64,000 nt of DNA from Rothia koreensis (GCF_004136575.1 NZ_NOIQ01000001.1:372001-436000), one strand, 5' to 3'; counted from the stretch's first letter, positions 46,296-55,756 are shown. The notes: a model not told the origin generated them from the sequence alone. Numbers and translations: made by a program.

Positions 46296-47657
46296 CTACC
46301 TGCGGTCCTGGCGGGGGATGAACACCTCGCGGATCAGGAGCATGGCGGAAGCCGCCACCGGAATCGCGATGATGGCACCGAGAACGCCCCACAGCGCTCC
46401 GCCTCCCGCGACCGCGATGACCGCGACGGAGCCGGGGACCGCCACGGCCTTGCTCATGATTCGGGGCGAAATGAAATAGGCCTCGATCTGGAGGTATGCG
46501 AAATAGCAGATGGCATAGACGGCGGCCGACTGCCACCCGTTCAACAGGGCGATGAACGTGACGAGGATCCCGGCCACGACCCCGCCCACCAGGGGCACGA
46601 AGGCGAGCAGCAGCACCACAAACGCGCACAGCAGGGGAAAATTGACGCCGACGAGGGACATGACGATGAGGGCAAAGGTCGCGTTGAGCAGGGCGACGAC
46701 GGCCTGCCCCATGACGTAGTTGCCCACGGACTGGGTGATCTTTTCCGTGAGTTCGGCGACGCGGCGACGTCGGGACCGGGGCGCCAGGCGGATGCCCCAG
46801 GCCTTGATCGTCGGCAATGAGGTCACGAAGTACAGGGCCAGGAACATGACGATGAGTGTTCCCGTGATGACCTGCGCGACGGCAGACCCGGCGTTGATCA
46901 GATTATTGAGGAAGTTTCCGATCAGGCTCGAATCGCTGAATGCCGTGTCGAAGAATTTGCCGGCCTCGTTCTCGACCTTGTCCCTGATACCGAATTGGTC
47001 GTCCAATTCCCCCATGAAATTCGAGGACAGGAAATCGTCGAAGGTCTGGGGAAAGCCATTGATGAATCCCAGGGCCTGCCGGGCAATGCTCGGAATCACG
47101 ACCGTCGCCATGAGCACCACGATGCCGGCGAACCCCAGGAGCACGATCGCGACGCCGCCGATGCGCGGCAGCCCCCTGGACTCGAACCACCGGACGATCG
47201 GGTCCAGGCCGAGGGCGATGAACATTGCGCCCGTGATCCATCCGCCGAGGGCACCGACGTTGGCCGCGAGGTAGTAGACCAGCAGCGCCAGGCCGACACC
47301 CACGGTGACCAGGAAGCCGAATTGGACGGGATTGCGGACCGGCATGGTCTCATCCATCGCTGTGGAGGCTGTCGTCGCGTGCCCAGGGTCGGCCTGGTCC
47401 GGACCGGTCCTCGGGGCGTCGTCGAACTCCTCGGACGCTGAATCCTCCGTCCCGGACGGGGCCCCCAGGGGCGCCTCGTTGCTTGCCCCCTGGCCGCTCG
47501 GTCCATGCTGAGGTACATCGACGTCGGGCAGGCCGAACCGCGGCCGTGGCTTGGCCCCGGGGAAGGAAGGAGCGCCGCCCTTCTTTCCCAGCAGAGAACG
47601 CAACCGGCTCACTGCGCCCCGGCCCTGGGCCTTGTCCGGCCGTTTGCTGCCTGGCAT
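46296..47657 (-). CDS. AI-2E-family transporter (PF01594 permease)
   Basis: 453 residues. The first about 110 are a hydrophilic, Pro/Gly-rich cytoplasmic region, followed by seven to eight transmembrane segments such as NPVQFGFLVTVGVGLALLVYYL, GVAIVLLGFAGIVVLMATVVI and LLCAFVVLLLAFVPLVGGVVAGIL, with the family pattern LFVxLAFVPLVGGxV. Members are named after the E. coli autoinducer-2 exporter TqsA, but many are Na+/H+ antiporters or of unknown function. GAGGAG lies upstream of the ATG at 47657. Confidence 0.85.
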   Translation of the reverse strand: MPGSKRPDKAQGRGAVSRLRSLLGKKGGAPSFPGAKPRPRFGLPDVDVPQHGPSGQGASNEAPLGAPSGTEDSASEEFDDAPRTGPDQADPGHATTASTAMDETMPVRNPVQFGFLVTVGVGLALLVYYLAANVGALGGWITGAMFIALGLDPIVRWFESRGLPRIGGVAIVLLGFAGIVVLMATVVIPSIARQALGFINGFPQTFDDFLSSNFMGELDDQFGIRDKVENEAGKFFDTAFSDSSLIGNFLNNLINAGSAVAQVITGTLIVMFLALYFVTSLPTIKAWGIRLAPRSRRRRVAELTEKITQSVGNYVMGQAVVALLNATFALIVMSLVGVNFPLLCAFVVLLLAFVPLVGGVVAGILVTFIALLNGWQSAAVYAICYFAYLQIEAYFISPRIMSKAVAVPGSVAVIAVAGGGALWGVLGAIIAIPVAASAMLLIREVFIPRQDRR

Positions 47658-47801
47658 GCAGCTCCTCTCTCCGACGACGGTCCTCCAGGACCGAGATTAC
47701 CCGGACGGCGTACGTGGTTGGGACCGCTTCCGCGTGTTTGAGATGATTGTGCCAATATCGTGAGTCTCGCAGGGACATCCCACGGCGAAAGGATTGATGA
47801 C

Positions 47802-48761
47802 ATGACTTCAGGACCGTTCGGCTCGACCGACGCGCAGCCGCAGCCGGAGGAGAACATTCCGGATTCGGTGCGATCGGCTCCCGACCTGTCGCAGATGAGC
47901 GGTTCGGCCCAGCCGGAGGGCGCTCCGAGCCAGACCGGCGGAGGGACGACGTACCGTCGCGCGGTCACCACGACCGAAGAGTTCCAGGAAGTCGCGCAGC
48001 TGTCCGGGCGGGGCCCCGTTGTTTTCGCCCTGTACAGCGGCAAGGACCAGCAGGCCGTCGACTCGGTCGCCCAGCTCGAGCAACTCGTGAACCAGGCAGG
48101 CGGTCGTATTCTGCTGGCGGCCGTGGACATCGACCAGGCCCCCGAGATAGCGCAGGCCTTCCAGATCCAGGGAACACTTGGGGTCGTCGCCATGCTCGGC
48201 GGTCGGCCCGCGCCGATGTACAACTCTCCGGTGCCCGCCGAGCAGATCCAGGAGCTGTTGGGCCAGGTTCTGCAACTGGCCCAGCAGTCCCAGCTCACGG
48301 GCACCTTCGAACCCGTCGCCGCCGGGGGAACAACCGAGCCGGCCCCCTTGCCGCCCGAACACCAGAAGGCCCAGGCCGCTATCGAGCAGGGCGATTACGA
48401 GGCCGCGGCCGATGCCTACAAAGAAGCCTTGCGGGACAAGCCCGCCGATCGGGAAGCCAAGATCGGGCTGGCGCGCGTCGGCCTCCTGCAGCGTGTACAG
48501 GACCAGGACCTGGATCAGGCCCGAGAAGCAGCGGCCTCCCGTCCGGACGACGTCGAGGCCCAATTGGCCGTTGCAGACCTCGACGTCTCCGGTGGCCATG
48601 TCGAGGACGCCTTCAACCGGTTGATTCGCCTGATCCAGCGGTCCGATGCGCAGACCAAGGACACGGTGCGCGAGCGACTGCTCGAACTGTTCGAGGTCGT
48701 CGGTGCGGAGGACGAGCGAGTGGTCAAGGCGCGGGGAGCCCTGATGCGGGCTCTGTTCTGA
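47802..48761 (+). CDS. YbbN/CnoX-like thioredoxin-TPR protein without the CxxC
   Basis: 319 residues. After a disordered N-terminus (about 1-45) comes a thioredoxin-fold domain (EFQEVAQLSGRGPVVFALYSGKDQQAVDSVAQLEQL, AAVDIDQAPEIAQAFQIQGTLGVVAMLGGRP). The redox CxxC is replaced: the site reads SGKDQQ. A C-terminal TPR-like region follows (HQKAQAAIEQGDYEAAADAYKEAL). This architecture is that of YbbN/CnoX, a holdase co-chaperone; lack of cysteines suggests a purely binding role. The ATG at 47802 has AAGGA 9 nt upstream. Confidence 0.85.
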   Translation: MTSGPFGSTDAQPQPEENIPDSVRSAPDLSQMSGSAQPEGAPSQTGGGTTYRRAVTTTEEFQEVAQLSGRGPVVFALYSGKDQQAVDSVAQLEQLVNQAGGRILLAAVDIDQAPEIAQAFQIQGTLGVVAMLGGRPAPMYNSPVPAEQIQELLGQVLQLAQQSQLTGTFEPVAAGGTTEPAPLPPEHQKAQAAIEQGDYEAAADAYKEALRDKPADREAKIGLARVGLLQRVQDQDLDQAREAAASRPDDVEAQLAVADLDVSGGHVEDAFNRLIRLIQRSDAQTKDTVRERLLELFEVVGAEDERVVKARGALMRALF

Positions 48762-48969
48762 CCGACTGCGGCAACGGAGCCACCGGACTCCTCCTCGCGA
48801 GGCGGCAGGATGGTGCAGGATGAGGCGTGAATTCTGCACGAGACTGCCGCCTCGCTCCGTGTCGATCGACATGGCAGGATCCACACGGCGATGCACGTCG
48901 GCCTGCGAAGCTCACGGATTCAACCCGTGGGCTGATGACGCCGGGGTGCGCACGTGATGTGATATTTCC

Positions 48970-49851
48970 ATGGACAGAGACACGAATCACCTCAGCACCA
49001 CGGGGCAGCAACCGGCCTCCGACGCCGGTGGCCCGCCTCCCTTTGATACGACGTCGCCGGATCGCCAGGGGACCGACGCGGCTTCGGCCCCATCCGTCCG
49101 AGAAGCGATCCGCATCGACAGCCTGTCGCGGGCCTTCGGCGACCGCGAAGTCGTCCACGGCATCGATCTGACGATCCCGTCAGGATCGATGTACGGCCTC
49201 GTCGGCCGCAACGGAGCGGGCAAGACGACAACCCTTTCCATGGCGACGGGCCTGCTGCGGCCCACCAGTGGCAGCGTAAGCATCCGCGGAATCGATGTCT
49301 GGCAGAGGCCCCGCGAGGCCAAGAGCCTGGTGGGCGTCCTCCCGGACGGAGTGCATCTTTTCGATCGACTGACCGGCCGGCAACTCATTACCTACGCCGG
49401 CTTGCTGCACGGCCTCGACAAGGAAACGGTCTCCGAACGGTCCGAGGACCTGTTGAAAGCGATGGACCTGACGGACTCCGCAAACACGACCGTGACCGAT
49501 TATTCGGCCGGAATGCGCAAGAAGATCGCGTTGGCTTCCGCGATGGTCCACGCTCCCAAGGTCCTCGTTCTGGACGAACCCTTCGAATCCGTGGACCCGG
49601 TCTCGGCCTCCAATATTCGGGACATCTTGGCAGGATTCGTGAGAAACGGCGGGACCGTCGTCGTTTCCAGCCACGTCATGGACCTGGTCCAGCGCATGTG
49701 CGACCACGTGGCCATCATGAACCAGGGGTCGATTCTCGCAGCCGGAACGGTCGACGAGGTTCGGGGCGAGTCGAGCCTCGAGGACGTGTTCGTGGACCTG
49801 GTGGGCGGTCGCGTCGAGTCGGAAGGGATTTCATGGTTGGGAACCTCCTGA
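48970..49851 (+). CDS. ABC transporter ATP-binding protein
   Basis: 293 residues. A polar 45-residue N-terminal extension precedes an ABC ATPase domain: Walker A GRNGAGKTTT, Q-loop region VLPDGVHLF, signature DYSAGMRKK (a variant of LSGGQ), Walker B VLVLDEPFESVDP and switch VVSSH. It forms an exporter with the permease encoded next, whose start it overlaps by 19 nt. The substrate is unknown; similar pairs handle antibiotics, lipids or Na+. A GATATT hexamer only 3 nt before the ATG raises the possibility of a later start. Confidence 0.85.
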   Translation: MDRDTNHLSTTGQQPASDAGGPPPFDTTSPDRQGTDAASAPSVREAIRIDSLSRAFGDREVVHGIDLTIPSGSMYGLVGRNGAGKTTTLSMATGLLRPTSGSVSIRGIDVWQRPREAKSLVGVLPDGVHLFDRLTGRQLITYAGLLHGLDKETVSERSEDLLKAMDLTDSANTTVTDYSAGMRKKIALASAMVHAPKVLVLDEPFESVDPVSASNIRDILAGFVRNGGTVVVSSHVMDLVQRMCDHVAIMNQGSILAAGTVDEVRGESSLEDVFVDLVGGRVESEGISWLGTS

Positions 49852-51410
49852 GCCTGAAGTGGGCGCACTTCGTGGCCTCGCTCAAACGCAGTGGCTGGGC
49901 GCTCGCCGGAACGATCATCGGAGCGGTGTACGCAGTGCTCGGCCTGTTCGCCGTGTTCGCGGTCTTCATGGCCCAACGCGGTGGCGAGCCCGAGACCGTG
50001 CAGGGCCTCGCGGTGATCCTCGGGGCGCTGGTGACGGCTCTGTGGTGCATCGTCCCGGTCGTCATTTCCGGCCAGGACTCGACCCTGGACCCGGACATTC
50101 TGGCGCCGTTCCCTCTCAAACCGGGGGAGATCCTCGGGGGCCAGCTGGCGGGGTCCGTGATCAGTATCTTCGGGATGATGACGCTGATCGGATCGTTCTT
50201 CCCGGTGCTGGGGTGGGCATCCCCCTTGCCGGCACTGGTGTCGGTGTTCTCCGGATTCCTGGGATTCCTGATCCTCATGATCTGCTCCCGCCTGATGAGC
50301 GCGCTCGGCATGGCCATACGCCAGAAACGCTTCTTGGCGGAAGGCATTGGAGCCGTGTTCTTCCTGGCGCTGCTGTGCGCCGGACCCATCGCAGGGTCCT
50401 TGACGGAGAGCCTGTTCTCGCCCTCGTGGGTCCACGCCGTCGCTTCGGTTCTGGGATGGACCCCGCTGGGTGTCGCTTGGGCGCTTCCCGGCGACGTGGC
50501 ACAGGGCCAGTGGCTCGTCCTCGTGCTGCGACTGGTCGTGACGGCCGTGTGCCTGGTCGGGGGCCTTCTGCTGTGGCGGGCGGTCATTGCGCACCAGATC
50601 AGCCATGTGGGCGCCGGCGGGGCATCGTCCTCAAGCAGGAGCAAGTCCGGATCCGCGCTCGGACTGTTCTCGAGATTCCCCGCATCACCGGTGGGCGCCG
50701 TGGCGGCACGAACCGCCACCTACTACTTCAAGGACCCTCGTCTGAACCTGAACCTGCTGGTCGCCCCTGGTTTCCTGGTGGTGTTCTGGTTCGTGGGGAC
50801 CGCGAACGGCGGAGCGTCCCTGACCATGGTGGGGCCGCTGGTCGGGTGGATGCTCGCCTGGCAGAGCTCCTACTCCGTCTCCTACGACAACACCGCTTTT
50901 GCGCTGCACATGACGGCACCGGTCACGGGGCTCCAGGATCGTTGGGGGCGCACCCTCGGCATGGTCGCGATCTTCGTGCCGCTCGTCGTCGTGGTATCCG
51001 CGGTGGCGATGCTCCTTCAGGGCACCCCGGGAGGTATTCCCACCAATCTCGGCGCCTCGATGTGTATGCTCCTGGCCGGTTTGGGCGTGGGCGCCTGCGT
51101 CTCGGTTCGCTACGCCCTGCCGGTCGCCGCCCCGGGGGAGAGCCCCTGGAAATCGCGGAAGAACAATTCCGGGATGGCCAACATGCTCATCCAATTCGTC
51201 ACGAGCTTGCTCATCGTGGGACTGGCGCTCCCGGTCTGGATCCTTCTGGGCGTGGGGGCTCTCACGGGGAACCCCGTCTTCGGCTGGATGGCGCTCGTGG
51301 TCGGCTGTCTGTATGGGGGAGCCATGCTCTGGGTCGGCGTTCGCCTCGGGGGAGCCTGGTACGACAAGAGGGCCCCCGAGCTCTATCAGGACCTGGCCAG
51401 AATCCGGTAG
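49833..51410 (+). CDS. ABC-2-type transporter permease
   Basis: 525-residue polytopic protein with about twelve hydrophobic segments (for example WALAGTIIGAVYAVLGLFAVFAVF, VISIFGMMTLIGSFFPVLGW, GAVFFLALLCAGPIAGSL, the LLVAPGFLVVFWFVGTAN region). It is twice the size of a simple ABC-2 subunit, so one chain could form the whole membrane part. The ATG at 49833 lies inside the ATPase gene with GGAAGGGA upstream, so the two are coupled. A 12-bp hairpin follows the stop. Confidence 0.83.
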   Translation: MVGNLLSLKWAHFVASLKRSGWALAGTIIGAVYAVLGLFAVFAVFMAQRGGEPETVQGLAVILGALVTALWCIVPVVISGQDSTLDPDILAPFPLKPGEILGGQLAGSVISIFGMMTLIGSFFPVLGWASPLPALVSVFSGFLGFLILMICSRLMSALGMAIRQKRFLAEGIGAVFFLALLCAGPIAGSLTESLFSPSWVHAVASVLGWTPLGVAWALPGDVAQGQWLVLVLRLVVTAVCLVGGLLLWRAVIAHQISHVGAGGASSSSRSKSGSALGLFSRFPASPVGAVAARTATYYFKDPRLNLNLLVAPGFLVVFWFVGTANGGASLTMVGPLVGWMLAWQSSYSVSYDNTAFALHMTAPVTGLQDRWGRTLGMVAIFVPLVVVVSAVAMLLQGTPGGIPTNLGASMCMLLAGLGVGACVSVRYALPVAAPGESPWKSRKNNSGMANMLIQFVTSLLIVGLALPVWILLGVGALTGNPVFGWMALVVGCLYGGAMLWVGVRLGGAWYDKRAPELYQDLARIR

Positions 51411-51429
51411 ACGCTCATGGAGCGGTTCT

Positions 51430-51477
51430 GTGCCCCGGACGAGCGACGACAATTTCGGTTCAGCGCGTCCGGGGCAC
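51430..51477 (+). terminator. Hairpin after the ABC permease
   Basis: Perfect 12-bp stem GTGCCCCGGACG / CGTCCGGGGCAC with a 24-nt loop, ending only 5 nt before the -10 hexamer of the next gene. Confidence 0.5.
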
Positions 51478-51482
51478 GAGCG

Positions 51483-51488
51483 TAGAAT
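51483..51488 (+). promoter_or_regulatory. -10 element of the DUF3039 gene (leaderless configuration)
   Basis: TAGAAT, 6 nt before the ATG at 51495. Confidence 0.55.
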
Positions 51489-51494
51489 GGTCGC

Positions 51495-51821
51495 ATGATG
51501 TTTGACCGAGCCCTCGAAGTCCTTGACACGTCCGAGCCGCTGGACGATACCGGTTACGGGACGACCCCCGGCGGCACCGCGACCATCGAACGCGAAGAGA
51601 CGCGTCAACTCGCCGAGCCCGGAGACCACGAACGGTTCGCGCACTATGTGCGCAAGGAGAAAATCATGGAGTCGGCGCTCTCCGGCGATCCCGTGATCGC
51701 GCTCTGCGGCAAGGTGTGGACGCCGGGTCGGGACCCCGAGAGGTTCCCGGTGTGCCCCGAGTGCAAGGAAATCTACGAATCCATGCGCGGCGGCGACGAC
51801 AACAACGACAACGACGAGTAA
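51495..51821 (+). CDS. DUF3039 zinc-ribbon protein
   Basis: 108 residues. An N-terminal acidic segment precedes a conserved core, DHERFAHYVRKEKIMESAL, then ALCGKVWTPGRDPERFPVCPECK. His50, Cys71, Cys87 and Cys90 look like zinc ligands. The tail is almost entirely Asp/Asn. The family is found across Actinobacteria and has no assigned function. The gene lies 156 bp before an SF2 helicase, an order I recall as recurring in this group of bacteria, so a shared nucleic-acid role is a fair inference. The start could also be the second ATG at 51498. Confidence 0.85.
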   Translation: MMFDRALEVLDTSEPLDDTGYGTTPGGTATIEREETRQLAEPGDHERFAHYVRKEKIMESALSGDPVIALCGKVWTPGRDPERFPVCPECKEIYESMRGGDDNNDNDE

Positions 51822-51977
51822 CCGCTCTCGATCGTGAGTGCCCGACGGCGCGTCATCCCCCGTGACGTGTCCAGCCGGGTGGACGAGTGACGACGCCGCG
51901 ACAGGACGACGTCGTCACCGGATGCAGTGCGTCCATTCCGCGCAGAACCCGTGACGATCAGGAGTGACCAGACACCA

Positions 51978-53762
51978 GTGCCCGACGACCTCTCCCAGCC
52001 ATCGCTTTTCGGCGGATCAGCCGCCGACCTTCCCCCGGCCTATCCAGATCGCGCGGCGTGGGGCACGGCTCCGAAACTGCGTGCCTGGCAGGCCGAAGCG
52101 CTGGAGAAGTACTTCGCTGACGAGCCCCGAGACTTCATGACGGTGGCAACACCCGGCGCGGGAAAGACGACCTTCGCACTGCGCGTGGCCAAGCAATTGC
52201 TGGACCGGGGGACGGTGTCCCGCGTGACCGTCGTGGCACCGACCGATCACCTGAAGTCCCAATGGGCCGACGCGGCGGCCCGTGTGGGCATCGCGATCGA
52301 CCCGAACTTCAAGAATTCCGACGGGCACCACGCGCAGGGATACCTCGGCGTCGCCCTGACGTACGCCCAGGTCGCGAACAAGCCCCTGTTGCACAGGGCG
52401 CGGACCGAGAACGCCAGGACCCTGGTGATCCTCGACGAGATACACCACGCCGGTGACTCGCTGACCTGGGGCGACGGCCTCCAAGAAGCCTTTGAGCCCG
52501 CGCATCGTCGGCTTGCCCTCACGGGCACGCCCTTCCGATCGGACTCCTCGAGAATCCCGTTCGTGAGTTACGAACGGGACCAGGAGGGTTTGCTGCGCTC
52601 GCAGTCCGACTATTCCTACGGCTACGGTCCAGCCCTGCAGGACCACGTGGTCCGACCGGTGATCTTCATGGCGTACTCCGGCACGATGCACTGGCGCACG
52701 AGCGACGGCGACGAGATGGCGGCCGACCTCGGGGAGGGGTTCACCAAGGACATCACGGCGCAAGCTTGGAGAACCGCGCTCGATCCTCGGGGTGAATGGA
52801 TCCCGTCGGTGCTGGCCGCGGCCGACCGCAGGCTTTCGGAAGTTCGGCGCACGGTTCCGGACGCCGGTGGTCTGGTCATCGCCTCGAATCACGAGGATGC
52901 CCGGGCGTATGCCGAACGGTTGGCGAAGATCACGGGCTCCCAGCCCACGCTGGTTCTCTCCGACGACAAGACCGCTTCGGACCGGATCGACCGGTTCTCC
53001 GCCTCCGAGGACCGGTGGATGGTCGCCGTCCGCATGGTGTCCGAGGGTGTTGACGTTCCCCGGCTCGCGGTGGGCGTCTACGCGACCTCGACATCGACCC
53101 CATTGTTCTTCGCCCAGGCCATTGGGCGTTTCGTCCGCGCCCGGAAACGTGGCGAAACCGCTTCGGTGTTCCTGCCCTCGGTCCCGATTCTCATGTACCT
53201 GGCGCAGGAGATGGAGGCCGAGCGGGACCATGCCCTGGACCTGAAAGACAGTCCGGACGAGGAAGAGATCATCGCGGCCGACGAGGGACTCGACGACCAC
53301 CTCATTGATGAGGCCAATCAGGAGGAGAACGCGAGTTCGCGGTTGGCCTCGGGCAAGTTCGAGGCCATCGGTTCCCAGGCGTCCTTCCACGGGGTGCTCT
53401 ACGACGGGGAGGACTACCACGGGTACGAGGTCGGTTCGGACGACCAAGACTTTCTCGGAATTCCCGGTCTGCTCGACGCCGACCAGGTGGGAACCCTGCT
53501 CAAGCAGCGTCACCAGCAGTCACGGGGGAAAGCACCTGAACCCGCGGCCGCGTCCGTTCCCGATCATCGGCAGCTGAAGGATCTGCGCCAGAAACTCGCG
53601 AAGAATGTCTCGGCGTGGGCGGCCCGGACGGGGGAGCCGCACGGGTCCGTGCACAATGCCCTTCGGCGCGAGTGCGGCGGCCCCCCGGTGGCCCAGGCGA
53701 CCGCCGAACAGATTCAGGCCCGCATCGACAAATTGCAGAACTGGTTCATCGGCCGACGCTAG
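51978..53762 (+). CDS. DEAD/DEAH-type superfamily 2 helicase (XPB-like)
   Basis: 594 residues with Walker A TPGAGKTT (58-65) preceded by RAWQAEALEKY, the DEIH box at about 153-156 in VILDEIHHAGD, motif III LTGTPFRSD, and C-terminal motifs SEGVDVPRLAVGVY and QAIGRFVRARKRGE. The C-terminal 180 residues are acidic, then helical, ending with a small KLQNWFIGRR segment. The two-lobe arrangement resembles XPB-like/type I restriction-type translocases. The cellular role is not established. Several in-frame GTGs exist (51927, 51951, 51978); 51978 is chosen as it follows an AGGAG, though the spacing is long. The 3' end overlaps convergent pncA by 17 bp. Confidence 0.82.
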   Translation: MPDDLSQPSLFGGSAADLPPAYPDRAAWGTAPKLRAWQAEALEKYFADEPRDFMTVATPGAGKTTFALRVAKQLLDRGTVSRVTVVAPTDHLKSQWADAAARVGIAIDPNFKNSDGHHAQGYLGVALTYAQVANKPLLHRARTENARTLVILDEIHHAGDSLTWGDGLQEAFEPAHRRLALTGTPFRSDSSRIPFVSYERDQEGLLRSQSDYSYGYGPALQDHVVRPVIFMAYSGTMHWRTSDGDEMAADLGEGFTKDITAQAWRTALDPRGEWIPSVLAAADRRLSEVRRTVPDAGGLVIASNHEDARAYAERLAKITGSQPTLVLSDDKTASDRIDRFSASEDRWMVAVRMVSEGVDVPRLAVGVYATSTSTPLFFAQAIGRFVRARKRGETASVFLPSVPILMYLAQEMEAERDHALDLKDSPDEEEIIAADEGLDDHLIDEANQEENASSRLASGKFEAIGSQASFHGVLYDGEDYHGYEVGSDDQDFLGIPGLLDADQVGTLLKQRHQQSRGKAPEPAAASVPDHRQLKDLRQKLAKNVSAWAARTGEPHGSVHNALRRECGGPPVAQATAEQIQARIDKLQNWFIGRR

Positions 53763-54381
53763 CGGACTCGATGACCTCCACTCCGGCGTCTTCCATTTCT
53801 TCGACCGCCTCCTCCGCGGAGTCGTCGTGGATGCTGGCGGTCAGGTCGAGGAGCACGCGGGTGTCGTAGCCGGCGTCGATCGCGTCGAGGGCGGTCGCGC
53901 GCACGCAGTAATCCGTCGCAATGCCCACGACGTCGACGTCGGTCACCTCCTGCTCCTGCAACCAGTCGTCGAGCGAAACCTTGAGGGTGCCCTCGGCCGT
54001 TTCACCGGGCTCGTGTTCTCCCGGCATGACGGACTCCTCGGGCGCCAGAAGACCTTCGAAACCTGAGTAGGCGGCCTCGTGCTCACCCTTCCGGAAGTAT
54101 GCGGAGACATAGTCCGTTTCGAGATCCGGGTGCAGGGCGGCACCCTGGGTCTCCGCCACGCAGTGCACGGGCCAGGAATCCTGGAAATCGGGGGTCTCGC
54201 TGAAATGGTCGCCCGGGTCCACGTGCCAGTCCTGGGCCGTGACGATCACTTCGTAGGCCGCCTGGTGGGTCTGCAGGTAGCCGGAGATCAGGGAAGCGAC
54301 CTCGGAGCCTCGCGGAGTCGCGAGGGGGCCGCCTTCGCAGAAGTCGTTCTGGACGTCGACGATGAGCAACGCTCTGGTCAT
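53746..54381 (-). CDS. pncA: Nicotinamidase
   Basis: 211-residue amidohydrolase converting nicotinamide to nicotinate for NAD salvage. The catalytic triad is Asp9 (LLIVDVQNDF), Lys98 (YFRKGEH) and Cys159 (ATDYCVRAT); metal ligands are Asp51, His53 and His59 in QDWHVDPGDHF. It lies 52 bp downstream of pncB on the same strand, so the two consecutive salvage steps are encoded together. Enzymes of this family also activate pyrazinamide. Confidence 0.94.
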   Translation of the reverse strand: MTRALLIVDVQNDFCEGGPLATPRGSEVASLISGYLQTHQAAYEVIVTAQDWHVDPGDHFSETPDFQDSWPVHCVAETQGAALHPDLETDYVSAYFRKGEHEAAYSGFEGLLAPEESVMPGEHEPGETAEGTLKVSLDDWLQEQEVTDVDVVGIATDYCVRATALDAIDAGYDTRVLLDLTASIHDDSAEEAVEEMEDAGVEVIESASVGR

Positions 54382-54433
54382 GCTGGACCTTTCTGAAGGA
54401 TTCAGGATCAGTGGTCGGTACGAAGAATTGATT

Positions 54434-55744
54434 TCAGTGATCGAGGAATTCGGTCGGTACCGCGGGCTCCCCCTCGGAGAGCCGTCGGATGGCCCGCGGG
54501 AGTTCCCGAGTCGACTCGTGGTGCCGTGCAACCGCCGACCGCAGTCCTTCGGGCCCCGTGGACCCCGGGAGGATGTCGCCGTCGATCACGAGCGGATGCA
54601 TCAGCTGCCGGAAGTCGGGCCCGCCCACCAGGTCCGGTGACAGAGCGACCGATTCCGCGATGGCGGTGCCGTCGCGGTCCAGCCGTCGAGCGGCGTGCTT
54701 GCGGCCGCCCGTCGAGCCCTTGCCCCGGGAACGTTTGGCCACGGAAACCAAACGGCCGTCCGCGTCCTCGCGTGCGACCATCTTGTAGACCATCGACGAT
54801 GTGGGGGCTCCCGACCCGGTCACGAGGCGGGTGCCCACCCCGTAGGAGTCCACCGGCGCCGCGGCCAGGCCGGCGATCGCGTACTCGTCCAGGTCGGATG
54901 TCACGGTGATCTTCGTGTCCCGGTTGCCGAGGTCGTCGAGGAGCTGCCGCACGGCGACGGCCTGTGCCGCCAAGTCTCCCGAATCGAGCCGGACGGCGCC
55001 CAGCTCGGGCCCGGCGAGATCGACGGCGCGCCGGACGGCCTGCTCGACGTCGTACGTGTCGACCAGAAGGGTCGTGCCGCGCCCCAGGGAATCCAGTTGC
55101 GCGCGGAACGCGGATTCTTCGTCGTCGAAGAGGAGCGTGAACGCGTGTGCCGACGTGCCGATCGTCTCGACGGCGTAGCGACGGCCCGCTTCCAGATTGG
55201 AGGTTCCCGAGAATCCCGCGACGACGGAAGCCCGCGCAGCAGCGACCGCGGCCCGTTCGTGCGCCCGCCGTGAACCCATTTCCAGGCACGGGCGGCCGTT
55301 GGCGGCCCCGGTCATGCGCGAAGCCGCCGAGGCGACGGCGGAGTCGTAGTTCAGGATCGACAGCAGCAAGGTCTCCAGGACACAGGCCTCGGCGAAAGGA
55401 GCCTCGACCTGGAGAACCGGCGAATGGGGGAAGAAGGCCTCGCCTTCCGCGTAACCACGAATCGACCCGGAGAAACGGAAATTGGCCAGGTACTCGAGGG
55501 TCGGACCGTCCACCACGTGGTGGTCCTGGAGGAAACTCAGCTGGGCGTCGTCGAAGACGAAATTGTCCAGTTCCTCGAGGAAGCGTCCGGTCCCCGCGAG
55601 CACCCCGTACCGTCGACCGGCCGGCAGGCGACGCGTGAACGTCTCGAAGACGCAACGCCGTTCGTGCACGCCGGCGCGAATGGCGGCCTGCAGCATCGTG
55701 AGTTCGTAGTGGTCCGTCAGGAGCGCGGGGGAGTCTGATGTCAC
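54434..55744 (-). CDS. pncB: Nicotinate phosphoribosyltransferase
   Basis: 436 residues. It converts the nicotinate made by PncA to nicotinate mononucleotide. Motifs are LLTDHYELTMLQAAI at the start, EFLEELDNF-like helices, RLDSGDLAAQA for PRPP/phosphate binding and GVGTRLVTGSGAP. The GTG start at 55744 is preceded at 6 nt by TAGGCT, indicating a leaderless transcript. The orientation (pncB minus, clpS plus) matches my recollection of the pncB1-clpS junction in Mycobacterium. Confidence 0.94.
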   Translation of the reverse strand: MTSDSPALLTDHYELTMLQAAIRAGVHERRCVFETFTRRLPAGRRYGVLAGTGRFLEELDNFVFDDAQLSFLQDHHVVDGPTLEYLANFRFSGSIRGYAEGEAFFPHSPVLQVEAPFAEACVLETLLLSILNYDSAVASAASRMTGAANGRPCLEMGSRRAHERAAVAAARASVVAGFSGTSNLEAGRRYAVETIGTSAHAFTLLFDDEESAFRAQLDSLGRGTTLLVDTYDVEQAVRRAVDLAGPELGAVRLDSGDLAAQAVAVRQLLDDLGNRDTKITVTSDLDEYAIAGLAAAPVDSYGVGTRLVTGSGAPTSSMVYKMVAREDADGRLVSVAKRSRGKGSTGGRKHAARRLDRDGTAIAESVALSPDLVGGPDFRQLMHPLVIDGDILPGSTGPEGLRSAVARHHESTRELPRAIRRLSEGEPAVPTEFLDH

Positions 55745-55750
55745 CCCCCA

Positions 55751-55756
55751 AGCCTA
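55751..55756 (-). promoter_or_regulatory. -10 element of pncB (leaderless configuration)
   Basis: TAGGCT on the minus strand, 6 nt before the pncB GTG. Confidence 0.5.
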
